Below are positions 58,645 to 64,000 of a stretch of DNA of 64,000 bases, one piece after another. Origin of the DNA: Marsupella aquatica (Eukaryota > Marchantiophyta); the NCBI GenBank assembly GCA_973895155.1, contig OZ316899.1, positions 14,446,001 through 14,510,000 of the forward strand. The letters are read 5' to 3'. The number at the start of each line of letters is the position of its first letter. Positions within the stretch are counted from its first letter, which is position 1. A program made the position numbers and the translations under genes. The notes below the pieces were generated by a model that was given only the letters and a program-made list of their open reading frames with translations, made no database searches and was not told the origin of the DNA.

Positions 58645-59259
58645 ACTTAGTTGTTAGAAGCTATAATAATTAAATAGATAGTTACTAGTTTTTATGTAAC
58701 TAAGATAGTCACTCATTCAAACATAGTAATTTACGTACTAGTTATTTACTATTCTAATAGTTTTAATTTGATACTATCTCCTCATTTTCTAAACTTTTGA
58801 TCATTATGAATATGAATGTTTGCTTTTTCTACATAATTAAAAATATTTTTCTATTCATTCCTTTCTTTTAAATGATTATAAGAAGAGTTGGTAGGCAAAT
58901 GTACACTTTTTAGGCCAAATGTACACTTTGTTGCACTAAAAGTTACACTTTCTAGACCAAATGCACTTAAATGTACACTTTTTAAGCCAAATGTATGCAT
59001 TTTTCACTCAGATGTACACTTTCTAGGCCAAATGTACTCAAATATACACTTTTAAAGCCAAATGTGCCTATTTTGATGTTCAAGTTTACACTTTTCATTG
59101 CCCAAATGTACACTCTTTGGGCCAATTGTACACTTTTCTATCCCCAAATGTACACTTTTCATTGGCCAAATGTACACTTTTCCAAGCCCAAAAGTACACT
59201 TTTCATTGCCCAAATGTACATAAATCAAATAATAATACACTTTTAATGAATATGCTGAT
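58645..59259. repeat. Right subterminal TACACTTTT repeats and right TIR
   Basis: At least ten copies of AAATGTACACTTTT or variants from 58895 to 59225, in the same orientation as those near the left end, followed by the right terminal inverted repeat. Open frames here simply translate the repeats. Confidence 0.8.
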
Positions 59260-59263
59260 CTTC

Positions 59264-59975
59264 TTAGTTCTAGGCATAGGAAATATAAAATGCCTCTGGT
59301 AGCCGTTAATTTTGCTGAAATAGAGGACTTTGGTGCCCCAGATGTTGAACTCCAAATTGACGGTTGTTTAGTTAGAAGTGTCCCTATTGATGGCGGTTCG
59401 GGAGTTAATATTATGATAGCACAAACTGCACATTCGTTAGGATTTACTAAGTATGAATCCACACCTAGAGTCCTTAGGATGGCAGATCAATCTACAGTTT
59501 TTCCATTAGGTAAATTAGGGAATATTTAAGTTTTAATTGGAGGCTTACCTTTTATTTTGAATTTCCTTGTTATTGTCCCGCCCACCCAGTCAACTTTGCC
59601 TATTTTGTTAGGTCGCCCTTGGCTGTACAAAGCTAAGGTTAAAGTTAATTGGGCTAATAAAACATTTTCCCTTGGTTATCCTAAAGTCAAGTTGTCCTGG
59701 GATAAGATCCAGCATTTGGGGGAACTATGTCTTCAGACCCAGGTTATACATCCGATAATAGTACCTCTACAATTGATTCACGATGGGTGGATGCGATGAT
59801 GAAGCTCAAGGAGGACGAATTTAGCTTTGAGGAGGACGTGCGCTACCTCGAAGTCTACACTTACGAAGATGCAGTACCAGCTGAGCATGTGAGGAAAGTA
59901 GACAAAGTTGGTACTTCCTCAAGGTCTGAACTACTTGCCCCAAATCCTCAAGCGATATTATCTCCTAAAGTAACT
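59264..59975 (+). pseudogene. Gypsy protease and linker
   Basis: This resumes the polyprotein at Leu-Ser-Ser-Arg-His-Arg-Lys. PLVAVNFAEIEDFGAPD, then VPIDGGSGVNIM (catalytic Asp in a DGG context instead of the usual D-T/S-G), LRMADQS, TAA 59527 (Gln fits), VLIGGLPF, and LPILLGRPWLYKAK. A linker reads to about 59975 in another frame. Retroviral-type aspartic protease that matures Gag-Pol. Confidence 0.8.
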
Positions 59976-60492
59976 TCTCAGGTTATAACCAGATTTTTAT
60001 TAGAAAATCGGATCAGTCTAAAACTACATTCACAACTGATTGGGGCACCTATGCATTTTCTCGCATGCCCTTTGGGTTGTGTAATGCCCCAGCAACTTTT
60101 CAAAGGCTAATGACTGTTATTTTTCAGGATTACCTGCGTGATTTTTTGGAGATTTTTATTGACAATTTTTGAGTTTTCAGCGGTGAAAAGGATCATTTGG
60201 AGAAACTGAGGAAGACCTTTGCTAAGTGTCGTGAGGCTGGCTTGTGTTTGCACCCTGAAAAATGTTTCTTCGGGATGACAGAGGGCATTTTATTGGGTCA
60301 TAAAATTTCTCAGAGAGGCATTGCTGTTGATCATGATAAAATCACAGTCGTCCTTGCCTTAGAAGTGCCCACTAATTTGCGTGAGTTAAGGGGATTTTGG
60401 GGGTATGTTGGCTATTATAGACAATTTATTGAGGGTTATTCTGTTCTCTCCACACCTCTTAATCAGCTTCTTAAAAAAGGATGTGCCTTATG
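59976..60492 (+). pseudogene. Gypsy reverse transcriptase, truncated and catalytic site altered
   Basis: The frame enters abruptly at GYNQIFIRKSDQSKTTFTTDWGTYAF, so the fingers and first palm motif with its Asp are deleted. Next comes MPFGLCNAPATFQRLM, then FLEIFIDNF where the family has (Y/F)xDD: the second Asp is Asn. TGA 60170 follows. The thumb and connection part (HPEKCFFGMTEGILLGHKIS, LRELRGFWGYVGYYRQFI) reads to 60492. It cannot be an active polymerase. Confidence 0.85.
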
Positions 60493-61796
60493 AGTGGAAT
60501 GAAGCACGAGACAATGCCTTCCTCACCCTCAAACATACGCTGACTGTAGCTCCAGTTCTTCTTCCTCCTAACTGGTCAAAAGAGTTTCATGTTTTCGTGG
60601 ATACTTCTAAGTTTTGCATAGGGATTGAGTTGAGTCAGAAAGATGAGCGTGAAAAGCACCACCCTATTTACTTTGCCAGTCGTCAACTCAATAGTATCGA
60701 GCAAAATTATTCCACCACTGAACGTGAAGCTCTGGGCATTGTTTTTTCTTGTAAAAAATTCCATCACTACCTCCTTGGTTATGACACTGTTTTTCATACT
60801 GATCATAACTCTCTTAAGTATCTTTTTAATAAGGCAGATTTGTCAGGCCGAATTGCACGCTGGATTCTACTTCTTCAAGAATTCCGGTTTAAAGTGGAGG
60901 TGCGCCCTAGCAAAAGTCATGTCAATGCTGATTACTTATCTCGGTTGGAAGGAGAAGGTGATACCAAGGCAATTCCCGATGTGTTTCCTGATGAGGAGTT
61001 ATTTCACATGGAGGGTGAACAATCGCTTTATGCTGAGATTGTTTCTTTTCTCATTACTGGTCAACCTCCTCAACACATGAATGCGGAGCAGCAGGCAGTT
61101 TTTGTACATAAGGCGGGACCTTACACCCTTATTAGAGGTGTGCTCCATAAAACCATGCTTGACCTTAAACTTAAGCGATGTTTGGAGACGCATGAGGTGT
61201 CCAAAGTGATTAGTGCATTGCATGAAGGGGATTCGGGTGGACATTTTGCTGTGGACACTACGGTGGCCAAAATTTGTGATGCGGGCTATTGGTGGCCCTC
61301 AATGCATAAGGACGTACTTGATTTTATTAAAGGGTGTGACCCTTGCCAACGCATTGGAAAACCTTTACTCAGTGGAAGATGGCCCTTAGTCCCCATAATG
61401 CCCTTAGCTCCCTTTGAAAAATGGGGCATTGATTTTGTGGGCCCCATACAACCGGTTACTCAACGAAGGAGGAATCGCTACATCATAGTGGCAACCGATT
61501 ATGCCACCAAGTGGGTGGAAGCCGAAGCAGTACGGAAGGATGATGCAATTGTTATAGCACTTTTTCTTTTTGATAATATTATCACTCGCTATGGGTGTCC
61601 CTTAGAGTTGGTTAGTGATAGAGGCACTCACTTCCTAAATTGCACTATAGAACTGCTCACCACCACTTATCTGATCAAGCACCGCAAAACTACTCCCTAT
61701 AACCCTAAGGCAAACGGTTTGACGGAGAGGGGTAATGGCATCATTTGTAAAATCCTCACAAAAATCGTTCTGCACATAAGAGTGATTGGGACATGA
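60492..61796 (+). pseudogene. Gypsy RNase H and integrase
   Basis: RNase H part: FHVFVDTSKFCIGIELSQ, HPIYFASRQLN..EQNYSTTEREALGIV, HTDHNSLKYLF. Integrase: zinc-binding H...H...CDPCQR, then GIDFVGPI (Asp 1), IIVATDYATKWVEA, ELVSDRGTHF (Asp 2) and NPKANGLTERGN (Glu), so the DDE triad is intact. The frame runs unbroken from 60405 to 61796. Integrase inserts the cDNA copy into the genome. Confidence 0.9.
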
Positions 61797-62287
61797 AGTT
61801 AGCATCTGCACTATGGGCGTATAGAACTGCACAAAAGATCACCACAAAAAGAACTCCTTTTTACATGGTTTATGGGATGGACTCTATTCTTCCTATAGAG
61901 TTCAGTTTGCCCACTGCACGAATTTTGGAAGACAGGCGTTTACCCCCTGAAGCAAGTCAATTAATTAGACTAGCCGAATTAGAACACTTAGAGGAAAATT
62001 GTCTATATGCACTTACACATACTCATGTTCAGCAAGCACATAGGAAAATGACTTATGATAAGAAGTTGAAGCCCACAACCATTAAGGAAGGAGATTTAGT
62101 TTTACTATATGATAATCGTTATTTGAAATTTCTAGGGAAGCTCCACACTAGGTGGGGGGGTCCCTATGTAGTTAAGAATGTTTGGCCTAATGGTAGTTTA
62201 CAACTTACCACTACTGATGGAGAAGAGTTAATTACTAGAGTCAATGGCCATAGAGTAAAAAAATACATAGCTCAGCCATTGGAGTAG
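61770..62287 (+). pseudogene. Gypsy integrase C-terminal domain
   Basis: After a small frameshift near 61770 the frame reads SDWDMKLASALWAYRTA, TPFYMVYGMDSILPIEF, the KL.P..I.EGDLVLLYD and RWGGPYVVKNVWPNGSLQL segment (GPY/F domain), ending at TAG 62285. No chromodomain follows. Confidence 0.85.
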
Positions 62288-62310
62288 GGTCGTGAGGTCA
62301 CTCCCTTATT

Positions 62311-62500
62311 TAAGGAGGGGATGACTGTGTAGAGATTAGGTGATGATAGAAGTTAAGATAACCATTTTTAGGTTAAATTTTTTTATTTTGAGCTCCTTCA
62401 ACAATATACTTTTAGGGAAAGAGGGAAAATGATTAAGAGAAGGTTGAATTGCTTTTCAACTTTGAAACGGTTTGATTTGGCGGCATGGAGAAATACATGT
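62311..62500 (+). repeat. Polypurine tract and start of 3' LTR
   Basis: TAAGGAGGGGA (62311-62321) is followed by TGACTGTGTAGAG, the expected LTR start. The LTR seems to give way to other sequence by about 62500, so it is probably truncated. Confidence 0.55.
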
Positions 62501-62704
62501 ACTGAAGCACGTACATAGAGGCCAAACGAATACTTCATACCGGCTATAACGAATCAGGCTTGAAAGAAGATTGGCAAACACAAGAAGTAGAGTGCGAAGA
62601 GCAATCGGGCTTGAACATTGAGCGCGCGAGACAAACGGAGGCCAGGAGCAAGGTGAGCTATCGGTGTAGTTGAGGCGCCCATCGGAAGCAAAGTTCGAGC
62701 AGCA

Positions 62705-64000
62705 ATGGTGAAGGAGAAGACGATTGTGATGCCTCTTGAATCTGAGATGGCTAGTAACTGAGAGAATTACAAGAAGGTGGGCATCGATTTGTTAGTCGAT
62801 TTTCTCTCGGTGATCAACAATGTCAAGATGGTGGACAAGATACGCCTGAGGAATACACGTGGGAAGAACGTGACTGCCCGATCGGATTACACAGCGATCA
62901 CTGAGCAGACAATGGTGGATTGCTATGGCGTTTCTTTGGTAGGCCTGATTGTAGAAGATTTCACCTCCTTTCGATTGTTCCATGACATTTGCAAGGATCA
63001 ATTCTCTGTTTGAGTTTGCGAAGGAAGGCTATACCCCGAACTCAGCAAAGGATCCAACACTTCAAGAAATCCTTTGTTTCATTGTACCAATTTTGACACC
63101 CGATAAGCCCAGGCAAATTGCAGGTAAGTTGGTTGCCATGATTGTCACCGCCTACGTTAAAGGTAAACCAATTAATTGGGCTCGCGTGCTTTTAGATTCG
63201 TTTCAGTTGAGGTGCAAGAAAGTGAAGGATGGAATCGATTTGTTTGTGGCGCCCATGTTGTTTCATTTGTACAAGTTCGAGAAGAAACTTTTGACAGCAG
63301 AGTTACAATTCTATGAAGAAGCAGAGGCGAACAGAGCCCTTATTGAAGACCCATCCTCCAAAGATGAAGACAGTGAGACAAACTAGGATGACGTTGTCGA
63401 GATGCCTGTCAAAACTGAGGTTCAGGCATCCCCGCTGCAAGTGTTGAGGGGTCGACCACGAGGTTCAGCATCAATCAAGAAACCTCAAGAAACCTCTATT
63501 ATTCAGGTGGATTCGGATGATCCTTTGTGTCCCTTGGAAAAACGGCTACGCAGCACTGTGGATGATTTTTGTAGAGCTAATTTTGTCAATGCTGGTTTGA
63601 TTAATTAGCTACACGCTAGGTTTTCTTGTTCAGGAGATGCTTTATTTGCTAAGATTGAAGACTTACACTCCTCTTCTACGTGAATCGATCAAGAAAGGAA
63701 ATAGTGGAGATTGGAGAAACGTGAGCTTGAGAAATGATTGAAGGAGTTGCTCCATGGCTCAATTTTACCAGCAATTCAGCAATCGGTTCAGACTCTCTCT
63801 ACTGCCGCAACTAGAATGGCTCTCTCTGTTACCGATACTCTTCAGCTTGCTGCGTTGACGTCTGAAGGATGGAAAAATGATAGCAAGAATTTGACAAAAA
63901 TTGCTCCGGCAATTACCAACCAGAAGAATTTGTTGGACAGGAAGTATGAATCGATTCTGAAATTGATTGGAGATTTGCAAAAGTATACTGAAAATCATTT
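62705..64000 (+). pseudogene. Unrecognised coding region with many stops, runs off the right edge
   Basis: ATG 62705 begins MVKEKTIVMPLESEMASN, then TGA 62759. The frame continues (62762-63013), shifts by one base near 63010, and goes on to the window end with stops at 63384 (TAG), 63606 (TAG), 63681 (TGA), 63699 (TAG) and 63735 (TGA). All these stops are one C-to-T change from Gln or Arg codons. The protein has a globular middle (KPINWARVLLDSFQLR, LFVAPMLFHLYKFEKKL), an acidic patch, a GRPRGSA AT-hook-like word and a coiled C-terminus. It resembles plant-specific transposon-associated proteins in style only; no family is recognised. Confidence 0.4.

Larger units (their letters stand above)
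46940..59259. mobile_element. 12.3-kb TIR DNA transposon with transposase-like, ParB-methyltransferase and phosphatase genes
   Basis: The ends are inverted repeats of about 26 bases: ATCAGC, one variable base, TATTCATTAAAAGTGTATT on the left and its reverse complement on the right, with one mismatch. They are flanked by the duplication CTTC (46936-46939 and 59260-59263). Removing the element and one CTTC joins gag and protease in one frame. Gene layout: NIF-like phosphatase and ParB/methyltransferase on -, DUF8039/DUF7869 gene on +. Three arrays of a dyad motif lie in introns and intergenic DNA. A 4-bp duplication does not fit CACTA, hAT or Mutator; Sola or a related superfamily is possible, but I cannot assign one. 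Confidence 0.8.
34741..62500 (+). mobile_element. Ty3/Gypsy retrotransposon split by two DNA transposons
   Basis: Order on +: 5' LTR region, primer-binding site 35723, gag (36389-37399), CACTA insert, gag zinc knuckles (45580-46939), 12.3-kb insert, protease, RT, RNase H, integrase (59264-62287), polypurine tract and 3' LTR start 62322. Without the inserts the internal part is about 6.1 kb, usual for Gypsy. Both junctions restore the reading frame when the insert and one target-site copy are removed. The pol part has lost the first half of RT. Confidence 0.85.

Noticed and set aside
58995-59302. Phe/Thr/Pro-rich small ORFs near the right end of the 12.3-kb element
   Set aside because: They are translations of the AAATGTACACTTTT subterminal repeat.

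Overview
The window looks like nuclear DNA of a land plant or close streptophyte relative. Reasons: short interstitial TTTAGGG runs, GT-AG introns inside transposon genes, a retrotransposon primer-binding site complementary to plant tRNA-Asp, CACTA (TNP2, DUF4216, DUF4218) and Ty3/Gypsy coding sequence, and plant-type NIF-like and EDM2-like protein modules. I cannot name the species. No rRNA, tRNA, CRISPR or clearly single-copy host gene is visible. Almost everything I can read is transposable-element sequence in varying states of decay.

Layout. 1-12.4 kb holds two intron-containing genes facing each other: a RING-H2/coiled-coil protein on + and a coiled-coil/RNase H-like transposase-type protein on -. 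Between them lie two arrays of short AT- or GTAC-rich near-palindromic repeats and a third, unknown ORF; a PHD fragment lies at the right. 13.3-22.9 kb is a pile of Ty3/Gypsy remnants: a reverse-transcriptase fragment, two gag copies in opposite orientation, one LTR element with recognisable 5' and 3' LTRs, and a 0.38-kb inverted repeat. 23-26.2 kb is tandemly repeated noncoding DNA with a 202-bp MITE. 26.2-30.2 kb has no gene I can support. 30.2-32.7 kb holds an EDM2-like PHD cluster preceded by a histone H3/CENH3-like N-terminus, and an F-box-like ORF. 32.7-34.2 kb is a minus-strand gag.

34.7-62.5 kb is one Ty3/Gypsy element split twice. A CACTA element (37400-45576, TSD AAC) sits in gag. 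A 12.3-kb terminal-inverted-repeat element (46940-59259, TSD CTTC) sits between the zinc-knuckle region and the protease. Taking out either insert together with one target-site copy rejoins the host reading frame exactly, which fixes the boundaries well. 62.5-64 kb starts another, unrecognised, stop-riddled coding region.

The 12.3-kb element is the most unusual object. It has about 26-bp inverted termini and many copies of a TACACTTTT motif near both ends. It carries a DUF8039/DUF7869-type transposase-like gene, a divergent gene joining a ParB-like domain to a beta-class DNA methyltransferase-like domain, a NIF/FCP1-like phosphatase gene, and three arrays built on one dyad-symmetric motif. 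How these parts work together is inference: a transposase candidate, a DNA-modifying or DNA-binding module and repeated palindromic candidate sites on one mobile unit. Many premature stops across the window are TAG, TGA or TAA where CAG, CGA or CAA would restore the frame, as expected from C-to-T decay of methylated, silenced transposons; many 1-nt frameshifts are also present and some may be assembly errors.
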